Origin: RUG695 sp050943135
GTDB taxonomy: Bacteria; Planctomycetota; Planctomycetia; Pirellulales; Thermoguttaceae
DNA length: 64,000 nucleotides
Assembly: GCA_050943135.1 (NCBI GenBank)
Contig: JBMNOP010000009.1
Span: 62,001-126,000, forward strand
Reading direction: 5' to 3'
In this document: in pieces, positions 26,747 to 36,203 of the stretch
Position numbering within the stretch: the first letter of the stretch is position 1
How the letters are laid out: each line of letters begins with the position of its first letter
The notes under the pieces: generated by a model
The model's input: only the letters and a program-made list of their open reading frames with translations
The model's database searches: none
Told to the model about the DNA's origin: nothing
Position numbers and translations under genes: made by a program

Positions 26747-27517
26747 TCAATTAAAAGGGCTGTTCGTTTCTTGGAAGGACCGGTCGGAAATCAACGTGCC
26801 GACATGGTCCCCCTTGGCCGCGCGTAAAAGGTTCCCTGCGGTTCGAAAATTGAAGACCATCACAGGCATGCGATGACCGGCGCACTTGGCGATCGCCTCC
26901 TGATCCATCACCCGGAGCTTCTGAAGACTCACCTCTTCATAAGAAAGATGGTCATAGAATATCGCACCCGGGTTTTTCTCCGGATCATCGCTGTAGACGC
27001 CGTCAACCTTCGTCGCTTTCAAGAGGATATCGGCGCCGAGTTCCAGCGCACGTTGCGCCGCGGCGGTATCGGTCGTCACAAAAGGAAGCCCCGTTCCCCC
27101 TGCGATAATGACCACCCGCCCCTTTTCGAGGTGGTGGTCGGCCCGGCGGCGGATATAGGGCTCGGCAACGGTATCGGCCCTTACGGTAGTCATCAAACGG
27201 GTCGGTCGGCCGAGCGCCTCGATAGCATCTTGAAGCGCTAGTCCGTTGATCAGAGTAGCAAGCATCCCCATATGGTGAGCCGTTACTTCTTGAATCGAGG
27301 AATTGGCGGCCTTAAACGCCGCGCCGCGGAGGATGTTCCCACCGCCCATCACGATGGCTATTTCAATGTTGCTGTCCGCCACTTCGGCGATCTGCGACGC
27401 CAGACGGTTCACGGATTCCATCGCGATCCCCCGTTCATGCGCGGGACAAAAGCCTTCGCCCGAGATTTTCAAGACAATGCGGCGGCGAGATGATTTTGCA
27501 ACACTGTTTTCTTCCAT
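26747..27517 (-). CDS. pyrH: Uridylate kinase
   Basis: Converts UMP to UDP with ATP; a hexameric amino-acid-kinase-fold enzyme of pyrimidine synthesis. Motifs: KISGEGF near residue 17, VMGGGNILRG, the UMP site around TTDTAAAQRALELGAD, and KVDGVYSDDP. The 256 residues are slightly longer than E. coli PyrH because of a short N-terminal extension. It has its own promoter at 27597-27624 behind the tsf terminator. Confidence 0.96.
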   Translation of the reverse strand: MEENSVAKSSRRRIVLKISGEGFCPAHERGIAMESVNRLASQIAEVADSNIEIAIVMGGGNILRGAAFKAANSSIQEVTAHHMGMLATLINGLALQDAIEALGRPTRLMTTVRADTVAEPYIRRRADHHLEKGRVVIIAGGTGLPFVTTDTAAAQRALELGADILLKATKVDGVYSDDPEKNPGAIFYDHLSYEEVSLQKLRVMDQEAIAKCAGHRMPVMVFNFRTAGNLLRAAKGDHVGTLISDRSFQETNSPFN

Positions 27518-27596
27518 TGAATGTTGAAGTTCCTAAAAAAAGGTGGTGAAACATAAAAACGGCTGGGCCACTCAACCGGACGACAAATCTTGAAGT

Positions 27597-27624
27597 ATCG
27601 TAACAGAAATGATAGACACGTCAA
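27597..27624 (-). promoter_or_regulatory. Promoter for pyrH-frr
   Basis: TTGACG (27624-27619), 16-bp spacer and TACGAT (27602-27597) on the minus strand, about 75 bases before the pyrH ATG. Confidence 0.6.
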
Positions 27625-27703
27625 GATAAAGGGGTTTTCGTCGGGCGAAAAATAGTGATACACGGTTTATGAAAAACAAAAAATGCGCAGAAAAGCACCG
27701 GCA

Positions 27704-27735
27704 TAAAAAAAGCCGTGCCAGGAATCCCGCACGGC
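27704..27735 (-). terminator. Terminator of the rpsB-tsf transcript
   Basis: On the minus strand GCCGTGC and GCACGGC form a perfect stem with a 10-base loop, followed by TTTTTTTA. It separates tsf from pyrH. Confidence 0.9.
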
Positions 27736-27766
27736 ATCTTTTATGTCGGAAACAGCAGAAGTCTAC

Positions 27767-28594
27767 CTACTGGCCCAGACGCCAATGATGCATCTTCTTG
27801 AGGGTAAGCCCCCCGTCTTTGGCGGCCTGGCTGACTTTCATGGAAGAATCCATCACAAAGGGTTGGTCGGTAAGACAGATTTCGGCGAGGATCGCGTTGA
27901 CACGTCCTTCGACGATCTTCTCGAGGATGTTTATCGGCTTACCGGCGTTGGTGGCTTTGGTCTGTTCCATCGCGATGTCGCGTTCTTTGGCGACCGTTTC
28001 GGGAGAAAGATCCTCTTTACTGAGAGCCTTCGGATTCATCGAAGCGATGTGCATACAGATGTTGTTAGCCAGTTCGGGGTTGTCTCCTTCGACCTCGAGA
28101 ACGACACCGATGGCATTGTCGTGATGAACATAGGTGCCGACGTTCCCCTCAACACGCAGAATACGCGTAAAGCGAAAAACTTCGCGAATTTTGTTGACCA
28201 GGTCATCGAAGACAACTTGGATTATGGAATCTTTGCCGGGAAAACTCTGAGCCATCAACTCCTCCGGGGTCGCGGCACCGGGCCCTTCGGCCAGCTGTTT
28301 GGCGATCCCTTCGATCAGTTCGATGAACTCTGCGTTTTTGGTGACCGGGGCGCTCTCACAGAGAACTTCGACCATCGAGGTCACTCCGTTACTTCCCTTG
28401 TAAATCGCGATACGACCGGCTTCAGTCTCACGGTCAGCCCGTTTTTCCATCGTCTTTTTACCAGCCTTACGAATGATTTCGATAGCCTTTTCCTGATCGC
28501 CGTCGGCTTCCACGAGAGCTTTTTTGCACTCCATCATCGGAAGACCGGTCTTGTTGCGGAACTCTTTTACCATCGCGGCGGTAATCTCAGCCAT
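27767..28594 (-). CDS. tsf: Elongation factor Ts
   Basis: Nucleotide exchange factor for EF-Tu. The N-terminal UBA-like domain has VKEFRNKTGLPMMECKKAL, the family signature. The core dimer-like domain follows, with HIASMNPKALSKEDLSPE. 275 residues, close to the usual length. It follows rpsB by 72 bases in the classical rpsB-tsf pair and ends at a strong terminator. Confidence 0.97.
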   Translation of the reverse strand: MAEITAAMVKEFRNKTGLPMMECKKALVEADGDQEKAIEIIRKAGKKTMEKRADRETEAGRIAIYKGSNGVTSMVEVLCESAPVTKNAEFIELIEGIAKQLAEGPGAATPEELMAQSFPGKDSIIQVVFDDLVNKIREVFRFTRILRVEGNVGTYVHHDNAIGVVLEVEGDNPELANNICMHIASMNPKALSKEDLSPETVAKERDIAMEQTKATNAGKPINILEKIVEGRVNAILAEICLTDQPFVMDSSMKVSQAAKDGGLTLKKMHHWRLGQ

Positions 28595-28666
28595 TGTGTC
28601 TATCTCCTAAATATTCTTAAAATGCTTCTTGGGTGCGAAATGAATCGGGGAGCGTTCCGGGACCTT

Positions 28667-29425
28667 TTACTCGACGGCCTCGGCCGGGACTCCGGCGCCT
28701 TCGTATTTTTGGGCTTCCTTTTCTTTGGCCCCTTCGATCACGGCATCGGCCAGGTGGGTAAGGACCAGCTCGATCGAACGGATCGAGTCGTCATTCCCCG
28801 GGATCGGCAGATCGACTTCGTCGGGATCGGAATCGGTATCAATCAGAGCAATCGATACAACGTTGAACTTGCGAGCTTCGCGGACAGCGTTCTTTTCTTT
28901 GCGGGGGTCAATGATGACCATCGCGTCTGGGTAGGTATCCATTGTGCGGATACCGTTGAGATTACGATACATCTTTTTGTACTCGCGCTGGAGCGAAGAC
29001 TGCATCTTCTTGGAGTAGGTTGCGAGTTTGTCACCATTGACGATCTCTTCCAGTTCTTCGAGCCGGGAAAGGCGACTACGGATCGTTTTGAAGTTGGTCA
29101 ACGTGCCGCCAAGCCAGCGTTCGGAGACATAGGGCATCCCACAACGGTCGGCCTGCTGCTGAACCGTTTCGGAAGCCTGACGCTTGGTTCCGACGAAAAG
29201 GATCAGCCCGCCGCCGGCGACAACCTGGCGAAGATATTTTTTGGCACGGAGAATCCCGCGAACCGTTTCACGAACATCGATAATGTGAATCAGCTTGCAA
29301 CGGCCGTAGACATACGGACGCATCTTCGGATTCCAGTGACTGGCACGATGGCCAAAATGGAGACCGGCTTCAACGAGAGACTGTACAGTGAGGGGTTCAG
29401 CCTTGACAACTTCGGCTTCTGACAT
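28667..29425 (-). CDS. rpsB: 30S ribosomal protein S2
   Basis: Small-subunit protein needed for late 30S assembly. The start at 29425 gives MSEAEVV and then the signature LVEAGLHFGHRASHWNPKM. RYVD-type later blocks include FVGTKRQASETVQQQADRCG and the nucleotide-like IDPRKE and DTDSDPD. A longer open frame upstream runs into the tRNA-Ala gene and is not coding. The protein is 252 residues with an acidic Ala-rich end. It appears to be co-transcribed with tRNA-Ala upstream and tsf downstream. Confidence 0.97.
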   Translation of the reverse strand: MSEAEVVKAEPLTVQSLVEAGLHFGHRASHWNPKMRPYVYGRCKLIHIIDVRETVRGILRAKKYLRQVVAGGGLILFVGTKRQASETVQQQADRCGMPYVSERWLGGTLTNFKTIRSRLSRLEELEEIVNGDKLATYSKKMQSSLQREYKKMYRNLNGIRTMDTYPDAMVIIDPRKEKNAVREARKFNVVSIALIDTDSDPDEVDLPIPGNDDSIRSIELVLTHLADAVIEGAKEKEAQKYEGAGVPAEAVE

Positions 29426-29586
29426 AAAAACATCCTTCCAGCGGCAGACACCATCTTCGCAAACAACTGACGAAGACACCGACTCGCCCGAAAAAGCGGG
29501 AAACCGGTTCGCAACAAACCGCAAAACAGATTCGGTCCCAGCAAAAACCGTACTCCCGTTTCGGACCAAAACGGACGGCATACCTA

Positions 29587-29659
29587 TGGAGCTAGACGGA
29601 CTTGAACCGACGACCCCCGCGTTGCAAACGCGATGCTCTCCCAACTGAGCTATAGCCCC
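29587..29659 (-). tRNA. tRNA-Ala (anticodon UGC)
   Basis: 73-nt cloverleaf on the minus strand. The acceptor stem GGGGCTA pairs with TAGCTCC (one G-U), followed by discriminator A. The D-arm is AGCTCAGTTGGGAGAGC, the anticodon loop TTTGCAA within CGCGT/ACGCG, and the T-loop GGTTCAAGTCC. CCA is not encoded. It lies 161 bases upstream of rpsB behind a shared promoter, so it is probably released from the rpsB mRNA by processing. Confidence 0.96.
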
Positions 29660-29716
29660 GGAAACGAGACCACAAAGACGCTGCCCCCCATAGGGTAAGA
29701 GACAGAATACGGACCC

Positions 29717-29744
29717 ATTCTACTACGCGGGTGAAATCCGTCAA
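29717..29744 (-). promoter_or_regulatory. Promoter for tRNA-Ala-rpsB-tsf
   Basis: TTGACG (29744-29739), 16-bp spacer and TAGAAT (29722-29717) on the minus strand; transcription would start about 50 bases before the tRNA. A GC-rich stretch follows the -10. The remaining sequence up to 30028 holds no gene I can support. Confidence 0.7.
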
Positions 29745-30028
29745 GGGAGCGCGGTCTCGACAATGCCCCCGAATCCGCCAAAATGATCCCACCAGCCCTG
29801 GAAACATCTCTAATACGATTCGCAGCCCGTAGTACCGAGAGCCGTCCGGAATCTCTATCGGATTGCCCACACCGTTCCCTGGGCGGGGATCGAAAAACCT
29901 TTTTGGGAAAAGTTAAAAACCCCGCGCGGAACCGTTTACTTTGATCAAAAAGAAAGATTCCGACCATTTATGCTGCAGGGCAGATTCGGGACTTTCGTCC
30001 ATTACGAAATGTGCGCCACCGGGCAGAT

Positions 30029-30094
30029 CACCTGAAAAACACCGCCCTGACTCCCTCTCGGCTTGAGAAAAAGTCAGGGCGCGTTTTTCAGGTG
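30029..30094. terminator. Very long hairpin terminator after the TPR/DUF11 gene
   Basis: Two arms of about 23-24 bases, 30029-30052 and 30072-30094, are complementary except for one bulged position near the middle. The inner part (AGTCAGGGC stem) is followed by a run of five T on the minus strand, giving a rho-independent terminator 28 bases past the stop at 30122. The arrangement reads similarly on both strands. Confidence 0.85.
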
Positions 30095-30121
30095 CCACGA
30101 ATCGAAAGGGACCGGAAAGGA

Positions 30122-32899
30122 TCAGAGCATCGGAAGCCCGGCGTTCTCGTCAGTCGGTTCGGTTTCGGTCGGGGCCGGGTCGTCCTCGTCAGTCTGACGG
30201 GAGGCCAGGCGAACCGGAGTCGAGGCTTTTCCTTTATTTTCGGTTTCTTTTTCGATAACCGCTACTTGGGTCCTGTCCGTACCGTTTCCGGAGCGTTGTG
30301 CAAGACCCGGCTTCCTGTCGTAGAAGAAATTCATCTCTTCGCGAACAAGTTGGACGTTATCGCTCTTCGATTCCAGAACCGCTTGAACCTTGTGGTTCCC
30401 TCGCTCTTCAGCAACCGCATGAACCTTGAAAACGACGGTCTGGCCGGGACCGAGGAAGTTGATTTTGTTAAAGAGGACTTTCTGTTCCTCGGCGATGACT
30501 TTCCCGCCTCCTTCGACCGCGACCGGGGTCATTCCGGTTGGGAGGAAGAAGCCAGCATCTACCTTTTCGGCAGCTTTGGTGCCACTGTTGCCGATGACCA
30601 CCTCGTAGACAACCTCTTTACCGGTCGCAATAGCTCCGGCGGGCTTGTTGACCTTCATTTCAAGCGCCGCAATTGCTTCGACCTGGATTTCGGCGTTCCC
30701 GAAGCAGGAAACCCCGGTACGATCGGCAGCCGTCACATCGATTCTGCTCCCGCCGGCACGAAGCATCTTGGCACTAACCTGGTAGACGATCTCCTCTTCC
30801 GGCTTGATAACCGGAATCAACCATACCAGCTGCTTGGTCACCTTGTTTCGGGTCGGATCCCCCGTCGTTTCTGTGACCTCGATCGATGTTGGCACGGTCG
30901 CGATCACGTCGACATCACGCAACGGAGCGCGACCTGTATTGCAAACGTGGATCACGTAATCGGCGTTTTCGTTGACAAACTGTACTCCGGGCACTTCCAC
31001 GAAGAGGTCAAGCTCTCCGCGAAGGATATCAACAACCTTTTCGGCGGAGGCGGTAAACCCGTAATCTGCCTCGGCGTGAGCGTTTATTTCCAGTACGTTG
31101 TCTAAAACCGTCTTCAGGTTCAGCTCGAGCTCTTTCTCTTCTCCCGGTTCCAAAGTTGGCAGAATTCGCGTGGCGTTGTCGTTGTCACCGGTCGCCACGG
31201 TCAGTCGAACATTTTGGGCTTTTCCGTCACCATTGTTACAAATCTTCACCCGATACCGATCTTCACTCCCCCATTGGATGGCATCGTTCCCTTCGATGGC
31301 GATCTCGATGACTGGTTGGGTCACCTCGATCCCGGAACTGAGAACTGCTTTGTCGTAATCGTAAACCGTGACGAAATTGATCTTGTTTCGAACGCGGGGG
31401 GTGAATTTGAACGTCAATACCTCTCGTTGATTGGGTTCGAAATCTCCCAAATCCCAAAGGCAGTTCAGCTGGCCTTCGTCGTCACTGCTGATATGCGAGT
31501 TACCGGTCGAGGCATTGACACAGGTGATGTCAACATCTTCCGAAATATCGGTCCGAATAAGCAAGTTCCCTGCCTTTTGATCGCTCTTGTTTTCGACCGA
31601 GATCTTATACTCCGATTCCTGACCAACCATGGTCTGTTTCGGACCGATTGTCTCGATATTGATCAACGGCGTGCCAATGCGTGTTGTCTGGTCTCGTGTC
31701 AAACCGGCAAGTTCCGCTCCCTCCGAAGACTCCGAGAAATTCAAAGGATCCGATCCTTCCACAGGTGAGTCCGGAGAGAGCGTATCGTTCTCACCGAAAG
31801 CCTCCGAATTCGAACCGAGAAAAACGACACTGTCATCGTCGGCGTTCAGACTTGCCGGGGCAAGTTCCCCGGCCAATTCTTCGCCGGGCCCCCTTGATGC
31901 CGAGCTTTCGCGGATCGACTTGATTCTCTCTCGCATCTCTTCGGCCTTCGCCGAGGCACCGACTTTCTCACACTTTTCGGCGATCATTTCGCAGGCACGT
32001 TCGCTCCCGATCTCATCTTCGAGGCAGGCAAGGATCTCATCGTTTTCCGGATCGGTATTGAGAAGGCAAAGCCCTCGATAATAGCGAGCCTCGGTCATTT
32101 CGGGTCTCTTTCCTTCGAGGTAAACGAAGAGTTTTTCGGCCCGTTCGTATTTTTCGGTCTCATAGAGGACCTTTGCATAATCGAAAGTGATTTGCGGGTT
32201 TTTGGCCGGGTCGCTCTTGATGGCCAAAACAAAATAATTTTGGGCGGATGAGTAATTTTTCCGCTGACGTTCAATCACCCCCAGGTGATGGTAAGCCGAA
32301 ACGAGTGACTCGTCAATTCCCTCGAATGCCTGGCTCCGACCGATCTGTTCCAGATAGTAACGTTCGGCCGCCTCCATATCCCCGGCCTCAAACGAGGCGT
32401 CCCCCTTCCGACGAAGAAGATCGGGCGAAAGGGTCACAAGATTCTCCGACGCCCCTTCGCCGGCCGGAAGCGCAGGAGGTTCCGGGGGGGTGGTCGTCAT
32501 CTCGAGACGTTCGGCCAGGGGGCGGCGTTTGATCATTTTCAGCTCCGAGCCATCGGTGAAGGCTGTCTCCTTCCCACCCTTTTTCGTGTCTTTTTTGAGC
32601 ATCCCCTGAAGACTGTCGATCAGCGAGGGTCCATTGCCCTGGGAACGGGCCCTCGCTTCTTCCGCAGCCCCTTTCTGCTCCACGGACTGAGAGACGGCAA
32701 ACCCAATATCCGCACCTTTGAGTGCATTTTGGGCCTCACGGGAAAGCGGAATGACCCGACCGGGTTCCCTCGCCGCTACCGAGGCAGAGATACCGTTTAA
32801 AAGACAGAACGCGGCGACCCCTGCACCGGCAAGAAGAACCGTGTGCCAAAAATTGCGCGAAGCAGTCAGACCGGGGGGAACAAGACTCGATTTCATCAT
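30122..32899 (-). CDS. Large exported protein with TPR and DUF11-like repeats
   Basis: Predicted cell-envelope structural protein of 925 residues. Signal peptide at residues 1-43 (LLAGAGVAAFCLL core, ending SVAA). TPR-like helices run from about 165 to 300 (YYLEQIGRSQ, YHHLGVIERQRKNYSSAQNYF). At least four beta-sandwich repeats of the OmcB/DUF11 type fill about 410-880, each with an ADYVIHVCNTG- or SEYKISVENKS-like strand. The start at 32899 has AGAGG six bases upstream; the frame to 33019 adds residues that spoil the signal. Such repeat proteins are common in planctomycete envelopes. The exact role is unknown. Confidence 0.85.
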   Translation of the reverse strand: MMKSSLVPPGLTASRNFWHTVLLAGAGVAAFCLLNGISASVAAREPGRVIPLSREAQNALKGADIGFAVSQSVEQKGAAEEARARSQGNGPSLIDSLQGMLKKDTKKGGKETAFTDGSELKMIKRRPLAERLEMTTTPPEPPALPAGEGASENLVTLSPDLLRRKGDASFEAGDMEAAERYYLEQIGRSQAFEGIDESLVSAYHHLGVIERQRKNYSSAQNYFVLAIKSDPAKNPQITFDYAKVLYETEKYERAEKLFVYLEGKRPEMTEARYYRGLCLLNTDPENDEILACLEDEIGSERACEMIAEKCEKVGASAKAEEMRERIKSIRESSASRGPGEELAGELAPASLNADDDSVVFLGSNSEAFGENDTLSPDSPVEGSDPLNFSESSEGAELAGLTRDQTTRIGTPLINIETIGPKQTMVGQESEYKISVENKSDQKAGNLLIRTDISEDVDITCVNASTGNSHISSDDEGQLNCLWDLGDFEPNQREVLTFKFTPRVRNKINFVTVYDYDKAVLSSGIEVTQPVIEIAIEGNDAIQWGSEDRYRVKICNNGDGKAQNVRLTVATGDNDNATRILPTLEPGEEKELELNLKTVLDNVLEINAHAEADYGFTASAEKVVDILRGELDLFVEVPGVQFVNENADYVIHVCNTGRAPLRDVDVIATVPTSIEVTETTGDPTRNKVTKQLVWLIPVIKPEEEIVYQVSAKMLRAGGSRIDVTAADRTGVSCFGNAEIQVEAIAALEMKVNKPAGAIATGKEVVYEVVIGNSGTKAAEKVDAGFFLPTGMTPVAVEGGGKVIAEEQKVLFNKINFLGPGQTVVFKVHAVAEERGNHKVQAVLESKSDNVQLVREEMNFFYDRKPGLAQRSGNGTDRTQVAVIEKETENKGKASTPVRLASRQTDEDDPAPTETEPTDENAGLPML

Positions 32900-33123
32900 T
32901 GTAGGCCTCTTCCTAGGGAATGATCTTTCCGAAAACAGTGCGGAAAATTTCATTTCAGGTGCCCCGTCGCGGCATTTCGTTGCCAACAGCGGGTTCGCAG
33001 ACACTGCCCAAAAGGGCATATGCCCTATTCAGTTTTATCGGCCCAACGGTTATTCCGGTTAAATAAAATCTGCGGAATTGTTAAAATAACGAGATTATTG
33101 GGGTTATAACAGTTGTTCCGTCA

Positions 33124-34413
33124 CTACTCTTTATCGATGAACTCGAGTGCCAGCGGCCAGGGGGTCCAGACGGGGGGCAGAACCGAAGGAGTCAGTTTCC
33201 CTTCCCCGTCTACGTGATAGACCCGGATCGAGCCAGAGCGTTTGTTACAGACAACCATATGTTTGCCAGACTTATCGAGGGCAAAATAGCGGGGGGAACG
33301 GCCGAACGTCGGAACGAACTGGATAGGCCTGAGTTCTTTCGGCTCCTGCTGATCGAGGATCCGATAGACGGCAATCGAGTCGTGACCGCGGTTCGAGACG
33401 TAGAGGGTTGCCTGATTCCCGTCTTCTCCGTCGCGCACAACGGTCTCGGCCGTCGAATTCATCAGAATCAGGTTGTCGGAATTGTCGACCACGGACTGAC
33501 TCCAATGGACTTTCCCTTCGAACTCGGAAGGAAGGGTCGACCAGGTGCCGATCGTCTCACCGGAAGTTTTGGTATCGCCACCGTTGCCAAACCGAACTCG
33601 AAACCAGGTCACACTCGATGCGAGCTCGTTATTCACAAAGAAGTCGTAGGTGCCGTCGGCATGGTGACGCCAAGCAAGATGGCGACATCCGTGTCCGGCG
33701 GGGACTTTCATCTCCGGATAATCCGGATCTTGGCTCACTTCGTAGGTCTCGCGGTTGATCGAGACAATCGAGACACGGTCGCTCCCCAGATCGACAAGGA
33801 GAGAGTGAATCGGACCTTCGCCGTCATCGATGAAATAAGAGGAATGCCCGTAGGGGTGCTGTTGGCGTACTGCATCCGGCCCGTTACCGAACTTATCGAA
33901 CCGGGCAAACTGTTCGCCGATCGAGCCGTCGGCATTCAACTTAAAAAAGTCGAACAGCCCTGCGGGATAATCCGAGGCCGCCAAGATCTTCCCGTCGGGG
34001 GAGACCGCCACGTGGCAGTACCCCAAGGATCCCTTGCCACCGAAAACCCTGTTAAGAAAACTTAGTTCGCCCGTCTTGGCATCGATAATGTAAGCGCTAA
34101 CCTCGTTGGACGTGGTACATGTATAGAGAACCTTTTTATCGGGAGAGGTCGCAAAGAAGTTAGGAGAGGGGATTTTGGCAACCAGGCGCGGCATCGGTTC
34201 GATGCTCCCTTTCGAAACATTGTAGCCGGTCACGTAGATCCCTTCCGAAACACCGACACGATGTTCGTTCATCTCAGCCGTCGGTGTTTGACGGTAATTT
34301 CCGATATACATCCACTGGTCACAATCGGCCGGGCCGAAATCGAGCCCCCGCAATTGCGAGAGGGCAAAAGTCGACAGAATCATCAGACCGGCTGACAAGG
34401 AATGAATACGCAT
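33124..34413 (-). CDS. Exported lactonase-like seven-bladed beta-propeller
   Basis: Resembles the Lactonase family (6-phosphogluconolactonase-like YbhE and carboxy-cis,cis-muconate cyclase). Repeating blades include YIGNYRQTP near the start, HVAVSPDGKILAASDYP, LYVSNRGHDSIAVYRI and RSPRYFALDKSGKHMVVCN. It has a signal peptide (about residues 1-20), so it acts outside the cytoplasm and is unlikely to serve the pentose-phosphate pathway. The substrate is unknown. It is a single gene with a good promoter at 34461-34489 and GGAG six bases before the ATG. Confidence 0.82.
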   Translation of the reverse strand: MRIHSLSAGLMILSTFALSQLRGLDFGPADCDQWMYIGNYRQTPTAEMNEHRVGVSEGIYVTGYNVSKGSIEPMPRLVAKIPSPNFFATSPDKKVLYTCTTSNEVSAYIIDAKTGELSFLNRVFGGKGSLGYCHVAVSPDGKILAASDYPAGLFDFFKLNADGSIGEQFARFDKFGNGPDAVRQQHPYGHSSYFIDDGEGPIHSLLVDLGSDRVSIVSINRETYEVSQDPDYPEMKVPAGHGCRHLAWRHHADGTYDFFVNNELASSVTWFRVRFGNGGDTKTSGETIGTWSTLPSEFEGKVHWSQSVVDNSDNLILMNSTAETVVRDGEDGNQATLYVSNRGHDSIAVYRILDQQEPKELRPIQFVPTFGRSPRYFALDKSGKHMVVCNKRSGSIRVYHVDGEGKLTPSVLPPVWTPWPLALEFIDKE

Positions 34414-34460
34414 ATGAGTCTCCTGTTATTCGTGGTTTTCATTTAACAGACTCCTCCCCC

Positions 34461-34489
34461 ATTCTACGACCGGAACAGGGGTGATTCAA
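34461..34489 (-). promoter_or_regulatory. Promoter for the lactonase-like gene
   Basis: TTGAAT (34489-34484), 17-bp spacer and TAGAAT (34466-34461) on the minus strand, about 45 bases before the start codon. Confidence 0.65.
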
Positions 34490-34547
34490 GTATTGCCGCC
34501 GGGATGTGAACGAAATATCCGCCAAGCGACCACGCAAAGAACACAGA

Positions 34548-36191
34548 TTACGGCTTGGTTCGGATCAAAGCCCCGGTTCTGGAAATCACCGTTTCGGTCT
34601 GAGGATCAAACGATTTACCGTCTTTGCGAAGTTGCGAAAGAAGCAAGGCGGCCTTGGTCGTATCCCCTTCGGCGGCGAGAACCCAAGCCTGACCGGCCAA
34701 TCCGAATGCAATCCCCGACAATCCCCCCGACTCTCCGGAAGCGAAAGAGTCGAAAATAGGTTGCGCTTCTTTGGTGCGTCCTTCGGTCATCAGGGCAAAA
34801 GCAAGTCGCATTTTTGCTTTGACCGTCCAGTAGCGATCGTTCGGAAAGAAACGAAGAATACTCCGCCACGCATCGCTCGTGTTCATCTGGGATGCAAAAA
34901 CCCACTGTTCCTCGACCGAGTCGAGATGTTGGATCTCGACATCGTTTCGGTGAAGGTTTCTCGTATGGTGATATGCCCAAAACCGTCCGGCCACGAATGC
35001 TGCCGAGCCACAGATCAGGAGTACGGCTCCGACAACGATCAATCGGCGTTTCGTTTTTTGCCCCGGTTCGAGCCGCTTCATCTCGGTCAGCGTATTCTGG
35101 AACATACGTGTCGCGTTCAGAACGTCCATAATGTGGGTAAAGGCCGGTTCATCCCCCGGATCGGCAAAAAGACTGATTTCGGAAAAGTCGGTATCCGAAT
35201 CCCGCACGGGCATCTGCGAAGAAAGCGACTCTTCGAGCCGGGTGATTTCTGACAGGAGCCGTGTCGGGGAGTCGAATCGATCTTCCGGTTTTTTCGCCAT
35301 CAAACGCATCACGAGTTCCGCGAGTTGGGGGGGAATATCGGGACGATGCCGACGCGGGTCGGAAATCTCGGCACTTACATGGCGGACGATGACTGACATC
35401 GGCGAACCGCCGTCGTAGGGAGGACGGGCGGTCAGCATCCAGAATGCGGTCGCGCCGAGGGAGTAGAGATCACTACGGACATCGGTCTTTTTTCCCTCCC
35501 CCTGTTCGGGACTCATAAAAAGAGGGGTGCCGAGGGTGACCCCGACGCGGGTCAGGGAGAGGTCGGCCGGCTGATGGTCGTCGGCATAAAAGGCGAGCCC
35601 GAAATCGGCGACTTTGAGCTTTCCCTTCTCCCCAATCAAAATGTTCTCCGGCTTGATATCACGGTGAACCACTCCTGCCTGACTGGCCGACTCGAGCGCC
35701 TGAGCCACCGCTCTGAGAACCGAAAGGGCCTGCTTTGTCGAAAGAGGGCCTTTCCGGAAGACATATTGCGCCAGGTTCATTCCCGGCACATACTCTTCAG
35801 CGATATAATGGAGCGGCCGACGCATCTCTTTCCGGAACAAGGGAAAGAGACGGGGAAGAAAGGAAAACCGAGCGGGGAAAAGACCGACTTCGTAAATGCG
35901 GACGATCGTCGGCGTGTCGAGACGAGCCGCTGACTTGGCTTCTCGAGTAAATCGGAGTACATTCCGCGGGTCGGCGGCAAATTCCTCACGCAATATTTTC
36001 AGCGCCACCTGCCGGTCGAGTGGAAGATGGCGTGCCAACCAGACGGTCGCCATGCCGCCGGAGCCGATGTGACGTTCGATCAGGTAATCTCCCAGCCGGG
36101 TTCCCGGGAGAAGGTTCGGTGTCGAAGGGGAAGGCAAAGGGGAGTCGGAGCGTGTCATCGATGGCGGCTTGGTCAGAATGAAAATGAACAT
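34548..36191 (-). CDS. Transmembrane Ser/Thr protein kinase
   Basis: Eukaryotic-type (PknB-like) kinase of 547 residues. Gly-rich loop GSGGMATV (43-50), catalytic Lys in VALKIL (K65), HRDIKPEN (176-183), DFGLA (196-200) and SPEQG are all intact, so it should be active. One membrane helix at about 384-406 places a helical C-terminal region of 140 residues, with TPR-like pairs, outside the cytoplasm. The ATG at 36191 has AAGGA just upstream. Met12 (start 36158) is the alternative, and would fit better if the promoter at 36204-36233 is used. It diverges from purA. Its targets are unknown. Confidence 0.92.
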   Translation of the reverse strand: MFIFILTKPPSMTRSDSPLPSPSTPNLLPGTRLGDYLIERHIGSGGMATVWLARHLPLDRQVALKILREEFAADPRNVLRFTREAKSAARLDTPTIVRIYEVGLFPARFSFLPRLFPLFRKEMRRPLHYIAEEYVPGMNLAQYVFRKGPLSTKQALSVLRAVAQALESASQAGVVHRDIKPENILIGEKGKLKVADFGLAFYADDHQPADLSLTRVGVTLGTPLFMSPEQGEGKKTDVRSDLYSLGATAFWMLTARPPYDGGSPMSVIVRHVSAEISDPRRHRPDIPPQLAELVMRLMAKKPEDRFDSPTRLLSEITRLEESLSSQMPVRDSDTDFSEISLFADPGDEPAFTHIMDVLNATRMFQNTLTEMKRLEPGQKTKRRLIVVGAVLLICGSAAFVAGRFWAYHHTRNLHRNDVEIQHLDSVEEQWVFASQMNTSDAWRSILRFFPNDRYWTVKAKMRLAFALMTEGRTKEAQPIFDSFASGESGGLSGIAFGLAGQAWVLAAEGDTTKAALLLSQLRKDGKSFDPQTETVISRTGALIRTKP

Positions 36192-36203
36192 TTCTTCCTT
36201 ATC

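Noticed and set aside
26728..26750. TTGACG and TACAAT upstream of frr
   Set aside because: They are only 11 bp apart, too close for a sigma-70 promoter, and the -35 lies in the end of pyrH.
27743..29422. Open frame of 559 codons on the plus strand
   Set aside because: It lies antisense to tsf and rpsB, both certain genes, and its product resembles nothing. It is a codon-bias artefact.
29426..29644. N-terminal extension of rpsB by 73 codons
   Set aside because: It would read through the tRNA-Ala gene; the family start is at 29425.
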